Shown here: in pieces, positions 7,857 through 16,274 of the stretch
Layout: each line of letters opens with the position of its first letter
Numbering within the stretch: position 1 is the first letter of the stretch
NCBI RefSeq assembly: GCF_011043555.1
Contig: NZ_JAAKGS010000008.1
Location: forward strand, 62,001 to 126,000
Direction of reading: 5' to 3'
DNA length: 64,000 bases
Source: Sphingobacterium sp. SGR-19
Lineage (GTDB): Bacteria; Bacteroidota; Bacteroidia; Sphingobacteriales; Sphingobacteriaceae
The notes under the pieces: generated by a model
Told to the model about the DNA's origin: nothing
Seen by the model: only the letters and a program-made list of their open reading frames with translations
Databases searched by the model: none
Position numbers and translations under genes: made by a program

Positions 7857-8705
7857 ATGGCTAAAGATCTGCAAGTAACGATTGATAAAGACTCCGGCTT
7901 CTGTTTTGGTGTCGTTTATGCTATTGATATGGCAGAAGAAATCTTGGAAGAGGACGGATATTTATATTGCCTAGGCGATATTGTTCATAATGATGAAGAA
8001 GTGGCTCGTTTAAAAGCGAAAGGCCTGCGTATTATTGGCCATGCAGATTTAGCCGGGCTTAAGAATGAAAAAGTCTTGATTCGGGCGCATGGCGAAGCCC
8101 CAGAAACATATCGTACGGCGTTAGAGAACAATATTACGCTTATTGACGCTTCGTGTCCAGTGGTGCTCAAACTGCAGAACAGAATCAAAACGTCTTATGA
8201 CGGACAGGAAAAAATCTTGATTTTTGGCAAGCACGGTCATGCAGAGGTGATCGGTCTACAGGGGCAAACAAATAATGAAGCGATCGTATTTCAGGACTTG
8301 GAAGAATTGGATCATATCGAACTTCCGCCATCGTTTACGTTATATAGCCAGACCACTAAAAGCGTCGATAAGTTTTATGCGATTAAGGAGGAGTTGCAAA
8401 ATCGAGGCTATGAAGTAAAAGCCAACGATACGATATGTCGGCAGGTCTCCAATCGTTATGAAGATTTAGGTGATTTTGCCCGTCAATACGACAAGATTGT
8501 ATTTGTATCTGGTAAGAAGTCTTCTAATGGAAAAGTGCTTTACGATGTGTGCAAACAAGCAAATCCGCAGAGCTATTTTATTTCTGACCCAGCCGAATTG
8601 GATGAGACGCTGTTCGAAGCCAACGAGACCGTGGGTATCTGTGGCGCTACTTCAACACCGATGTGGCTTATGAAAGATGTAAAGCAGGCACTGGAGCTAT
8701 TTTAG
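7857..8705 (+). CDS. ispH: 4-hydroxy-3-methylbut-2-enyl diphosphate reductase
   Basis: IspH (LytB) is the last enzyme of the methylerythritol phosphate pathway and makes IPP and DMAPP with a [4Fe-4S] cluster in the cytoplasm. The 282-residue protein has the three cluster cysteines C16 (SGFCFGV), C100 (DASCPVV) and C194 (DTICRQVSNR). It also has the substrate-binding motifs RAHGEAP, GKHGHAEVIG, SQTTKS and the C-terminal GATSTPMWL. The ATG at 7857 is chosen because the MAKDLQVTIDKDSGFCFGV start is of family length and a -7 box lies just upstream; an in-frame TTG at 7848 would lie within that box. ferrochelatase follows 73 nt later with its own promoter-like box. Confidence 0.95.
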   Translation: MAKDLQVTIDKDSGFCFGVVYAIDMAEEILEEDGYLYCLGDIVHNDEEVARLKAKGLRIIGHADLAGLKNEKVLIRAHGEAPETYRTALENNITLIDASCPVVLKLQNRIKTSYDGQEKILIFGKHGHAEVIGLQGQTNNEAIVFQDLEELDHIELPPSFTLYSQTTKSVDKFYAIKEELQNRGYEVKANDTICRQVSNRYEDLGDFARQYDKIVFVSGKKSSNGKVLYDVCKQANPQSYFISDPAELDETLFEANETVGICGATSTPMWLMKDVKQALELF

Positions 8706-8764
8706 GCTCAGTCATGTGATTCTCATATTATCGGTGCTGCCGATACTTCCCTGTAATTTATGGT

Positions 8765-8772
8765 TATTTTTG
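8765..8772 (+). promoter_or_regulatory. -7 box of hemH, giving an almost leaderless mRNA
   Basis: TATTTTTG matches TAnnTTTG and ends 7 nt before the hemH ATG, the same geometry as at ispH. No good -33 TTG was seen, so hemH could also be read from the ispH transcript. Confidence 0.42.
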
Positions 8773-8778
8773 TGGCAA

Positions 8779-9804
8779 ATGAGTAAAAGCGCTACAAAAG
8801 GAATTCTTTTGGTGCAACTAGGCACACCGGACAACCCTACAACAGCTGATGTACGCAGGTATTTGACAGAGTTTTTAATGGATCCTCGGGTGATGGATAT
8901 TCCGTATTTGGCGCGTACGCTTTTGGTGAAAGGAGCGATTGTTCCAAAACGTGCCCCACTTTCAGCAGCAACCTATCGTACGATATGGGACGAAAAAACC
9001 GGGTCTCCTTTAATGTATTATAGTGAATTACAACGTGATCTGTTACAACAAGAACTGGGAGAGGATTATCATGTGGAGTTAGCTATGCGTTACCAGAACC
9101 CGTCTATCGCCTCAGCGCTTAAGAAAATGGAAGGCATGATGTTGGAATCCATTCGGGTAATTCCACTTTTTCCGCAATATGCTTCTGCAACAACAGGCTC
9201 GGTTATTGATAAAGTAATGGAAGTCATGCGAAGCTGGCAATACTTTCCGCAGGTAACTTTCGTTAGTAACTATTGTGATGACGAGGAAATGTGTGAAACG
9301 TATGCTGATCATGGTCGTCAGTATCCTATCGAAGAATATGATCACGTGCTGTTCAGCTATCACGGACTACCGGTGAGACAGCTTGGTAAGGTAGACCCAA
9401 CCGGTGCGCTAAAATGTCCGGACTTGGGCTGTGAACCCTGTCGGGAGAACAAAAAAGCACATTGCTATCTATCACAGTGTTATGCGACATCACGTGCGAT
9501 AGCAGCAAAATTGGGCCTTTCCAAAGAGCAATATTCGGTTTGCTTCCAGTCGCGTTTAGGAAAGACACCGTGGATTCAACCTTATACGTCAGATACATTA
9601 CATCAGATGGCGGAGCAAGGATATAAAAAGCTATTGGTATTTAGTCCGGCCTTTGTAGCAGACTGCATCGAAACACTGGATGAAATTCAGGTGGAATACG
9701 CCAACGAGTTTAAGGCGTTAGGGGGAGAAGAAATCACGATGGTAGAAAGTTTGAATGACGACCCCAAATGGATTAACGTGCTAAAGCGATTGGCACAAGG
9801 ATAA
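8779..9804 (+). CDS. hemH: Ferrochelatase
   Basis: Inserts Fe2+ into protoporphyrin IX (or coproporphyrin III) in the last steps of heme synthesis. The 341-residue protein has the metal-site histidine H195 in LFSYHGLPVRQ, the opening GILLVQLGTPDNP, and the C-terminal FSPAFVADCIETLDEI. A cysteine-rich stretch lies after the active-site histidine: C213, C218, C221, C229 and C234 (CPDLGCEPCREN...HCYLSQC). This could bind metal or a cluster, though a comparable insertion is known in other Bacteroidota ferrochelatases and does not prove an Fe-S cluster. The ATG at 8779 (MSKSATKGILL) is chosen over an upstream in-frame start at 8716, which adds a hydrophobic leader not found in the family. Confidence 0.95.
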   Translation: MSKSATKGILLVQLGTPDNPTTADVRRYLTEFLMDPRVMDIPYLARTLLVKGAIVPKRAPLSAATYRTIWDEKTGSPLMYYSELQRDLLQQELGEDYHVELAMRYQNPSIASALKKMEGMMLESIRVIPLFPQYASATTGSVIDKVMEVMRSWQYFPQVTFVSNYCDDEEMCETYADHGRQYPIEEYDHVLFSYHGLPVRQLGKVDPTGALKCPDLGCEPCRENKKAHCYLSQCYATSRAIAAKLGLSKEQYSVCFQSRLGKTPWIQPYTSDTLHQMAEQGYKKLLVFSPAFVADCIETLDEIQVEYANEFKALGGEEITMVESLNDDPKWINVLKRLAQG

Positions 9805-9813
9805 AAGATTGAT

Positions 9814-11091
9814 ATGTTAATATTTAACGCAATATTACTATTTGTTTTCGACTTTTATATTTTCTTTGCACTACGTGCGACGAAAATTAAGGCAGCGAAA
9901 ACAAAATGGTTTTCAATGGTATGGTGGGGCTATTCTATTGGCCTTTTACTAGGACTTTATGTTTCTGCGAAGTTTAATATTCCGTTGGCATACAGATCGG
10001 TTATATTAGTCGCTTTTTTCATGACGGCGGTCAGTAAATTTATTTTTATCATTATTCTGCTTCTCGACGATATCCGTAGAGGGGGGATTTGGATAGCAAA
10101 GTTGTTTTCACCACGTCGTAGAAAGGAGAGTTTAGCAGAACGAATAGGGGAACTTTCGGAACCCTTACCTGAAAAACCGGTAAATGGAATTTCCCGCTCG
10201 GAATTTTTAACCAAGTCGGGTATACTGGTGGCGTCATTGCCTATATTTCCTTTGTCATGGGGAATGATTTCGGGTGGGTATGATTATAAAGTCATTCGAC
10301 AAAAGCTGTACTTACCTAATCTTCCCGCCTCCTTTCATGGTATGCGGATTGCCCAGATATCGGATGTACATTCGGGATCTTTCTATAATAAGAAAGCCGT
10401 ATTAGGTGGAATTGAGATGTTGATGGGAGAAAAACCCGATGCCGTGTTTTTCACGGGAGATTTGGTCAATAATGTGGCCTCCGAAATGCGGGATTATCAA
10501 GATATTTTTGCCAAACTAAAGGCCGATTTAGGCGTGTTTTCGGTATTGGGTAATCACGATTATGGAGATTACTATTTTGGTAAAGAAGATTCGGGGGCAA
10601 AGCGTAAAAACTTGAAAGATCTCAAAGAAACACATAAAGTAATGGGATGGGATTTGTTGTTGGACGAAAACCGGGATTTAGTGGTAAATAACGAGAAGAT
10701 AGCTGTTGTAGGAGTGGAAAATTGGGGTACAGGTCGTTTTCCGAAGAAAGGAGACTTGAAAAAGGCATTGATGGGAACCGAAGAATCTCCTGTAAAGTTA
10801 CTTCTATCGCATGATCCATCGCACTGGAGAGCGGAGGTATTGAATACTGATGTTGATGTGATGTTTGCGGGGCATACACACGGCATGCAATTCGGCGTAC
10901 GTGGAGAACATTTCCAGTGGAGTCCTGCTAAATATGTATATAGAGAATGGGCGGGACTTTATGAAGAGCAGAACAAAAAACTTTATGTAAATGTAGGTTA
11001 TGGATTCTTGGGCTATCCTGGTCGGGTAGGAATTCTGCCAGAGATTACTGTTTTCGAATTGATAAAAGGAGAGAAACCAATTCTTTCTTAG
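9814..11091 (+). CDS. Membrane-anchored calcineurin-like metallophosphoesterase
   Basis: A 425-residue protein with about four N-terminal membrane helices (to about residue 95) and a cytosol-proximal linker. A hydrophobic segment near 130-150 follows, then a metallophosphoesterase domain. The two-metal motifs are present: RIAQISDVHSGS (DxH), FTGDLVNN (GDxxD-like), LGNHDYG (GNHD), LLSHDPSHW and MFAGHTHGMQFG (GHxH). The family resembles YaeI/YkuE, which in other bacteria act on UDP-2,3-diacylglucosamine or related lipid phosphates, but the substrate here cannot be told. It starts 9 nt after hemH and is probably cotranscribed with it; a hairpin terminator follows. Confidence 0.88.
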   Translation: MLIFNAILLFVFDFYIFFALRATKIKAAKTKWFSMVWWGYSIGLLLGLYVSAKFNIPLAYRSVILVAFFMTAVSKFIFIIILLLDDIRRGGIWIAKLFSPRRRKESLAERIGELSEPLPEKPVNGISRSEFLTKSGILVASLPIFPLSWGMISGGYDYKVIRQKLYLPNLPASFHGMRIAQISDVHSGSFYNKKAVLGGIEMLMGEKPDAVFFTGDLVNNVASEMRDYQDIFAKLKADLGVFSVLGNHDYGDYYFGKEDSGAKRKNLKDLKETHKVMGWDLLLDENRDLVVNNEKIAVVGVENWGTGRFPKKGDLKKALMGTEESPVKLLLSHDPSHWRAEVLNTDVDVMFAGHTHGMQFGVRGEHFQWSPAKYVYREWAGLYEEQNKKLYVNVGYGFLGYPGRVGILPEITVFELIKGEKPILS

Positions 11092-11107
11092 TTATTGGGA
11101 ACTACAT

Positions 11108-11132
11108 AAAGTGTAAAATGGACACTTTTTTT
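11108..11132 (+). terminator. Terminator after the metallophosphoesterase gene
   Basis: AAAGTGT (11108-11114) and ACACTTT (11122-11128) form a 7-bp stem with a 7-nt loop, and a T run extends to 11132. It lies 12 nt before the galT -7 box. Confidence 0.7.
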
Positions 11133-11144
11133 GTTCTTCTATTT

Positions 11145-11187
11145 TATCTTTGCAAAAAAAAGGTGATATTTATAAAAATATAACCTT
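11145..11187 (+). promoter_or_regulatory. galT -7 box and leader hairpin
   Basis: TATCTTTG at 11145-11152 matches the Bacteroidota -7 box. The leader then contains an imperfect hairpin at 11160-11187: AAGGT pairs with ACCTT and ATATTT with AAATAT, with one G/A mismatch and a 4-nt loop. It ends 5 nt before the galT ATG, where it could hinder ribosome loading; whether it responds to anything is unknown. Confidence 0.5.
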
Positions 11188-11192
11188 AAACC

Positions 11193-12230
11193 ATGTTAGA
11201 TTTTGCAGAACAACCACACAAACGTAAGAATCTGTTAACCGGAGATTATATCCTTGTTTCTCCACACCGTAGCAAACGTCCTTGGCAAGGACAAGTCGAG
11301 GATTTAGCACCAGATAACCGTCCACAGTATGACCCAAAGTGCTATTTATGCCCAGGTAACGTGCGCGCAGATGGCACGCAAAATCCAGATTACAAAGACA
11401 GTTTTGTATTTGTCAATGACTTTTCCGCTTTACTGGAAGAAACAACCATCGAGCATTTCGACGAAGAGAACTTGCTGGTAGCCGAATCCGAGAGAGGGAT
11501 ATGCAAAGTGATCTCCTTTTCTCCACGTCATGATCTAACACTTCCTCAAATGGATTTATCGGCCATTAAAGCGGTCGTGGATCTTTGGCAAAAGGAATTC
11601 AAAGAACTGGCGGCAAAGGAATGGATAAAATATATTCAGATATTTGAAAATAAGGGCAGTATCATGGGGTGTAGTAACCCGCATCCACATGGACAGATTT
11701 GGGCAGAAAGCTCATTACCTGTAGAGATAGAAAAGGAGAGTACGCAACAGAAAATTTATTATACAAAGCATGGGCGTACATTGCTTCAAGATTATGTCGC
11801 GCTCGAATTAAAAAAAGACGAACGTATTATCATCGATAATGAACATTTTGTGGCGCTTGTTCCTTTTTGGGCAGCTTGGCCTTATGAAACGATGATTATT
11901 AGCAAACGCCCTGTACCGTCTATTCTAGAATTTACAGAAGAGGAGAAAGAAAACTTTGCGCGTACATTGCAGGAACTAACAATCCGTTACGATAATATTT
12001 TTAAGACATCTTTTCCCTATTCGGCGGGAATGCACCAATCGCCTGTGAATTCCGGAGAACATCCGGAATGGCACTGGCATATGCATTTTTATCCACCGCT
12101 ATTACGCTCAGCGACTGTAAAGAAATTTATGGTGGGCTATGAGATGTTAGCTACTCCGCAGCGTGACATCACTCCTGAACAAGCCGCGAACACACTAAAA
12201 CAACAATCTACGATTCATTACAAAGGATAA
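11193..12230 (+). CDS. galT: UDP-glucose--hexose-1-phosphate uridylyltransferase
   Basis: GalT exchanges UMP between UDP-glucose and galactose-1-phosphate in the Leloir pathway. At 345 residues it has the class I length. The active-site histidine triad reads MGCSNPHPHGQIWAES, a zinc-site cysteine pair appears in CYLCPGN, and the C-terminal HQSPVNSGEHPEWHWHMHFYPPLLR is the second conserved block. galK starts 6 nt after its stop, so the two form an operon; galM is 28 kb away near a polysaccharide locus. Confidence 0.96.
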   Translation: MLDFAEQPHKRKNLLTGDYILVSPHRSKRPWQGQVEDLAPDNRPQYDPKCYLCPGNVRADGTQNPDYKDSFVFVNDFSALLEETTIEHFDEENLLVAESERGICKVISFSPRHDLTLPQMDLSAIKAVVDLWQKEFKELAAKEWIKYIQIFENKGSIMGCSNPHPHGQIWAESSLPVEIEKESTQQKIYYTKHGRTLLQDYVALELKKDERIIIDNEHFVALVPFWAAWPYETMIISKRPVPSILEFTEEEKENFARTLQELTIRYDNIFKTSFPYSAGMHQSPVNSGEHPEWHWHMHFYPPLLRSATVKKFMVGYEMLATPQRDITPEQAANTLKQQSTIHYKG

Positions 12231-12236
12231 TAACCC

Positions 12237-13391
12237 ATGATTTCTAAACAGCAGATAGAAGAAAGATATACAGTCGTTTTTGGATATGCGCCTACACATG
12301 TGGTACGCTCACCGGGAAGAATTAATATCATCGGCGAACATACGGACTATAATGAAGGTTTTGTGCTACCAACAGCGATTGATAAAGCAATTTATGTAGG
12401 AATAGGAAAGCGCGATGACGATATCATCCGTTTATATGCGGAAGATTTCAAAGAATATTTCGAGCTCTCGTTGGCCGATGTGCATCCCGTAGATAAAGGT
12501 TGGCCGAACTATATACTCGGCGTCGTGGATCAGTTGCTCTCTAGGGGGATGAGTTTGGGCGGGTTTGACATGTATATTGATGGTGATGTTCCCTTAGGCG
12601 CCGGCTTATCGTCGTCTGCTGCATTGGAATGTGCAGTGGGATTTGCGCTAAATGTACTCTTTGATCTGGAAATAGAGCGTGTGGATATTGCGAAAATCGG
12701 GCAATTAGCAGAACATACATATGCGGGTGTGAAGTGTGGTATTATGGATCAGTTTGCATCGGTGATGAGTAAAGCGGATCATGTTGTGAAATTGGATTGT
12801 CGTGACCTTTCTTTCTCCTATAAGCCACTGGAGCTAGACGATTATGCTATTTTATTGCTGAATACGAATGTAAAACATTCTTTGGCGTCGTCTGCTTATA
12901 ACGATCGGCGGGCTTCCTGTGAAGAAGGTGTCCGCTTGGTGCAGCACCAATTTCCCGAGGTGAGAAGTCTGCGCGATGTGACGCTGGAGATGTTAGAAAC
13001 ACATGTAAAACCCGTAGATACAGAGGTGTATACGAAATGCCGGTTTGTCGTGGAAGAGAATGAGCGATTGAATCAGGCTTGTGATGCATTGGAGCAAGGC
13101 GATTTGGAAACAGTAGGTCGACAGATGTTCAGCGCACATGAAGGACTGAGCAAAGAGTATGAAGTGAGCTGTCCCGAACTAGATTTTTTGGTAGACTATG
13201 TGAAATCTTTTCCCGAAGTAATAGGGGCTCGAATGATGGGGGGCGGTTTTGGTGGATGTACCATTAATTTAGTGAAGAAATCTTTTCAGGATTTGTTGGT
13301 GGAGCGATTGGCACCTATTTATAAGAAACAGTTTAATCTAGAATTGACAGCTATTAAAGTTGTCCCTTCGAATGGGACGGAATTGCTGTGA
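12237..13391 (+). CDS. galK: Galactokinase
   Basis: Phosphorylates galactose at C1 with ATP. The 384-residue GHMP kinase shows the galactokinase signature GRINIIGEHTDYNEGFVLP near residues 26-44, the ATP-binding PLGAGLSSSAALECAVGFALN (about 120-140), the catalytic-base region CGIMDQFASVM, and the C-terminal motif GARMMGGGFGGCTINLV. It follows galT with a 6-nt gap, so translational coupling is likely. The gene ends against a convergent regulator gene, with a long hairpin between them. Confidence 0.96.
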   Translation: MISKQQIEERYTVVFGYAPTHVVRSPGRINIIGEHTDYNEGFVLPTAIDKAIYVGIGKRDDDIIRLYAEDFKEYFELSLADVHPVDKGWPNYILGVVDQLLSRGMSLGGFDMYIDGDVPLGAGLSSSAALECAVGFALNVLFDLEIERVDIAKIGQLAEHTYAGVKCGIMDQFASVMSKADHVVKLDCRDLSFSYKPLELDDYAILLLNTNVKHSLASSAYNDRRASCEEGVRLVQHQFPEVRSLRDVTLEMLETHVKPVDTEVYTKCRFVVEENERLNQACDALEQGDLETVGRQMFSAHEGLSKEYEVSCPELDFLVDYVKSFPEVIGARMMGGGFGGCTINLVKKSFQDLLVERLAPIYKKQFNLELTAIKVVPSNGTELL

Positions 13392-13406
13392 TATGGAATG
13401 GCGTAC

Positions 13407-13461
13407 GGATCATCTTTATTCACCTTGAATCAACAACGACAAGGCGAGAATAAGGATGACC
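13407..13461. terminator. Long imperfect hairpin between convergent galK and the PUL1 regulator
   Basis: Arms at 13407-13427 and 13440-13461 pair over about 20 bases with a few mismatches (for example TCATC/GATGA, TTATTC/GAATAA, CCTTG/CAAGG) around a 12-nt loop. It lies between two convergent stop codons, so it probably ends transcription in both directions, although neither side has a long T-tract. Confidence 0.55.
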
Positions 13462-13465
13462 CGTT

Positions 13466-16006
13466 CTATTGGACTGTTCGGTGCCACATAACGTCAAATG
13501 TGTCTGGGTATTCTTCACCCATTAAACGCTGATAGTTCTCTGTAAAACGCTTATAAAAAAGTGCTGCACGTGCTTCAAGCTTCCCTTTATATAATGCGTA
13601 AAGTCCTTGCTCCAAGGCCGATTCATTGACGGTGTCGATGGTAAGCAGGGCCTCTGCTGCACGAAATAACGTCGACCAGTCTTTATCCTCGCGACTTTTG
13701 ATTATACATTTTTGAAATCTTTCGATCAACATACTTTCGATCTCATATTTAAACTTATCGAAAATAGGATCATCCATCCCCAACAAGAACTCCCCTCGTT
13801 CTAAAATACGTAACACTTTTGGAGAAAGAACAGCGGGATCCTCGTTCAGAAGCTCCTTCAGTTGCCAATAATCACAATAGCAAGACGATTCGAATAGCAT
13901 ACGGTAGTGGCCCTCTTCATAGATTATTTCTATGCCATCCAATTCGCTCAATACCTTCCGAAGATTGTTTATCGCTACACCCCTAGAGGTCTTGGCCTTG
14001 TCTTTTGGTTTGTCGGGCCACAATAAGTGGGTAAGCAAATTAGAACTAATGCCCGTATTATGGCTATGAAACAGAATCAAACAGAAAACCTGTTGCAACC
14101 GCGTGCTGAACAAATGGGAAACATCCATTCCGCCTCTATCTACGACGGTGAAATCTCCGAAAAGATAAATACGATTTATCTGTGGCTCTTCAGGCACTTT
14201 CGGTCTGTCAGATAGTGGGGCAACAGGTTCTGCCTGTTTGGAGCGACGATAAATCTTGTATACAAAGATACCTATACAAAGCGCGCTAAGAACCAGCATA
14301 TAGAATCCTATGTTTTTCTGTGGGCCCGGACCCGGAAAAGCGTGTAGTTGGGATTCGCTGATAGCCGGGAAGTCCAAACTGTATACGGTAAGCGTGGACC
14401 GGATATCATTGTCTGATTCCTGTACGAGGGCGATCAATTTCTTCAGATGAGGGTCAAAATACAAATTTGCATGGGTACTGATTTTATCGGAATAAATCGG
14501 AATAGAGTCTCCTAATTCTTCATATTCGCCGTCATGAATGGCAAACCGACGGAGTTTAATAAACGAATGCGTCAAGTGCTCGGGGTATCCGAGCATATAA
14601 ATCCAATTGGAGTCGGGAATGACTAACCCTCTGGCTGGTACGAAGAGATTTTCCTTCCGGTCTACATCCCAGATTTTCGTTGTTTTCCGAGTTGTAGGAT
14701 CGAATGTATAGAGGTCGTAGAAATATTTTCGTCCTACGATGTGCTGTCCGGATTCGTTACCCATCCCTCCGAAAATATAGATTTTCTGATCTACCTCCGA
14801 TCTTCCTGTAGAGGTAAAGTATCGGGGTAGAATAGAGTCCCCACGCATATTCTCCAGTTTAGACCAATGTCCATCCGTCAAATCATAAAATAGAAAATCG
14901 TTACTATAAACCATTTTCCCGTATCCGCCAAATAGCATTAATTTTCGGCTGTCGGATAGAAAGTATGAAGCATGGTGATTTAATTCTCGCTGTAAGTAGT
15001 CGTTGCTTTCTATTCGCCAACTAAAATTATTCAGATCCAAACTGACCACTGTAGGTCCCGTATAAGTTTCTTCATAGTAAGTTTCATAGACATACAGCCT
15101 ATTTTCTTCGTGATCTATAAAGCTGTTTCCAAGCTTAAACTTCATCGGGCAGGGAGCAGCAAAACGTGTACTACGCGTTACGCCGGTTTGAATTTCATAA
15201 ACCGCTAAAGAATCTCGATTGAAGTAGTAGATAGTTTTTCTTTTTGGATCATAAGTAGCTCCCGAAGGACTTGAGGAATGCATCACGGTGTGTTTATGCC
15301 AATGATAAGCGTCGTTCAATAACCAAGTACCGTTTGTGACCTTTCCCATCACTTCACCGGAAGCATTATGCAGTTTATTTCCCTCGCTTTCCCGTAAAGG
15401 GAAGACAATTTCCTCCTCTTTGTTACCGATACGGAAATTTCGAAGAGAGAATGAAGGGACATCAATCATGTAATCGCTACGTCCAAATGTTACGTTGGGT
15501 GAATAAGGCGAATCGAGTGGCACAGCGGCAAACTGTGGTGCCTCATTGGCAATCTGCAGCTTGATTTGCTCCTTCTGTAAATCATATTCCATCCGTACCG
15601 GAAACCAATGCCGTCCAATAAGGTATTTAAGCGGAATCCGCATAGTAATCAAACTCGTTTTACCTTCTTCGTTTAGACGGAATACCGCTTGTCCTTCTTC
15701 TTTATCATAATGTAAATTGAAAATAGAACCCTGATTTTTTTCCTTGATCCGGACGATATAACCGATGGTATTATTATTAGGTAACTGGAGATCAAAATCG
15801 ATAGTAAACGCTTGATGAAAAGTTGGTACTGCATCCGAAAAGAACGCTACAGAGGTACGTCCTTCGATAGGCTCGTCACTCCCTGTAAACCGGATACCTT
15901 GTGCGAAAACATCATTTGGAAAGATGAACCGAGTCATTAAAATGAAAAGACAAAAGAGGAGAGATTGTACTCGGTAAATGCACATGTTTCGGTTTATCAC
16001 TGTCAT
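13466..16006 (-). CDS. Membrane-spanning one-component regulator: LamG-like/kelch sensor with cytoplasmic winged helix (SARP/OmpR-like)
   Basis: An 846-residue predicted type I membrane protein. It has a signal peptide (to about 36, DVFAQ), a LamG-like beta sandwich (about 37-225), and kelch-like propeller repeats (about 230-540: LMLFGGYGK, IYIFGGMGNES, WIYMLGYPE). One membrane helix follows (about 566-586), then a cytoplasmic winged-helix domain (about 613-705: LFGDFTVVDRGG, LLTHLLWPDKPK, AINNLRKVLSEL) and a helical BTAD-like tail to the end. The layout suggests periplasmic ligand sensing with direct DNA binding, as in ToxR/CadC proteins, but with a SARP-like output. I chose the start at 16006 because the -7 box at 16038-16045 lies downstream of the longest possible start (16060). 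It is divergent from the GH76 gene and so probably controls PUL1; the ligand is unknown. Confidence 0.75.
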   Translation of the reverse strand: MTVINRNMCIYRVQSLLFCLFILMTRFIFPNDVFAQGIRFTGSDEPIEGRTSVAFFSDAVPTFHQAFTIDFDLQLPNNNTIGYIVRIKEKNQGSIFNLHYDKEEGQAVFRLNEEGKTSLITMRIPLKYLIGRHWFPVRMEYDLQKEQIKLQIANEAPQFAAVPLDSPYSPNVTFGRSDYMIDVPSFSLRNFRIGNKEEEIVFPLRESEGNKLHNASGEVMGKVTNGTWLLNDAYHWHKHTVMHSSSPSGATYDPKRKTIYYFNRDSLAVYEIQTGVTRSTRFAAPCPMKFKLGNSFIDHEENRLYVYETYYEETYTGPTVVSLDLNNFSWRIESNDYLQRELNHHASYFLSDSRKLMLFGGYGKMVYSNDFLFYDLTDGHWSKLENMRGDSILPRYFTSTGRSEVDQKIYIFGGMGNESGQHIVGRKYFYDLYTFDPTTRKTTKIWDVDRKENLFVPARGLVIPDSNWIYMLGYPEHLTHSFIKLRRFAIHDGEYEELGDSIPIYSDKISTHANLYFDPHLKKLIALVQESDNDIRSTLTVYSLDFPAISESQLHAFPGPGPQKNIGFYMLVLSALCIGIFVYKIYRRSKQAEPVAPLSDRPKVPEEPQINRIYLFGDFTVVDRGGMDVSHLFSTRLQQVFCLILFHSHNTGISSNLLTHLLWPDKPKDKAKTSRGVAINNLRKVLSELDGIEIIYEEGHYRMLFESSCYCDYWQLKELLNEDPAVLSPKVLRILERGEFLLGMDDPIFDKFKYEIESMLIERFQKCIIKSREDKDWSTLFRAAEALLTIDTVNESALEQGLYALYKGKLEARAALFYKRFTENYQRLMGEEYPDTFDVMWHRTVQ

Positions 16007-16037
16007 AAATCTGATGTACAATTTATAACTTTTAGTA

Positions 16038-16045
16038 CAAAGGTA
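16038..16045 (-). promoter_or_regulatory. -7 box of the kelch/winged-helix regulator gene
   Basis: On the - strand this reads TACCTTTG, an exact TAnnTTTG match, ending 31 nt before the start codon at 16006. It rules out the longer open frame start at 16060. A good -33 TTG at 20 nt was not found. Confidence 0.55.
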
Positions 16046-16125
16046 GCTAATATAATACAAAAAAATTAGTGAAGCATAGAAGAAAAAAGGATCGCTAGAA
16101 AGCGTTCTGAGACGTAAATATCAAA

Positions 16126-16178
16126 AGTTAAAGGGGGGTTAATGTTTTTGTTAAGGGTTAAATCTCGTTTTTAACCCT
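16126..16178. promoter_or_regulatory. Cluster of GTTAA repeats in the regulator/GH76 divergent region
   Basis: GTTAA occurs at 16127, 16138, 16150 and 16157 on the + strand, with successive spacings of 11, 12 and 7. The last copy forms a perfect 9-bp inverted repeat, AGGGTTAAA (16154-16162) with TTTAACCCT (16170-16178). Winged-helix regulators of the OmpR/SARP type bind direct repeats about one helical turn apart, so this is the best candidate operator for the divergent membrane regulator, acting on the GH76 promoter about 100 nt downstream. Confidence 0.42.
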
Positions 16179-16274
16179 AGTTTTAATCCATGTCTTCCTA
16201 TTTTGGATAGGAAATAGCTCGAAAGACTATTTCACCAATTTTAAATTTTGTTATAAACTTAATTAATCGCTAAC

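Noticed and set aside
16108..16118. TGAGACGTAAA near the GH76 promoter as a further 21-bp operator
   Set aside because: No second TGA half-site 21 nt before or after; single six-base agreement can arise by chance.
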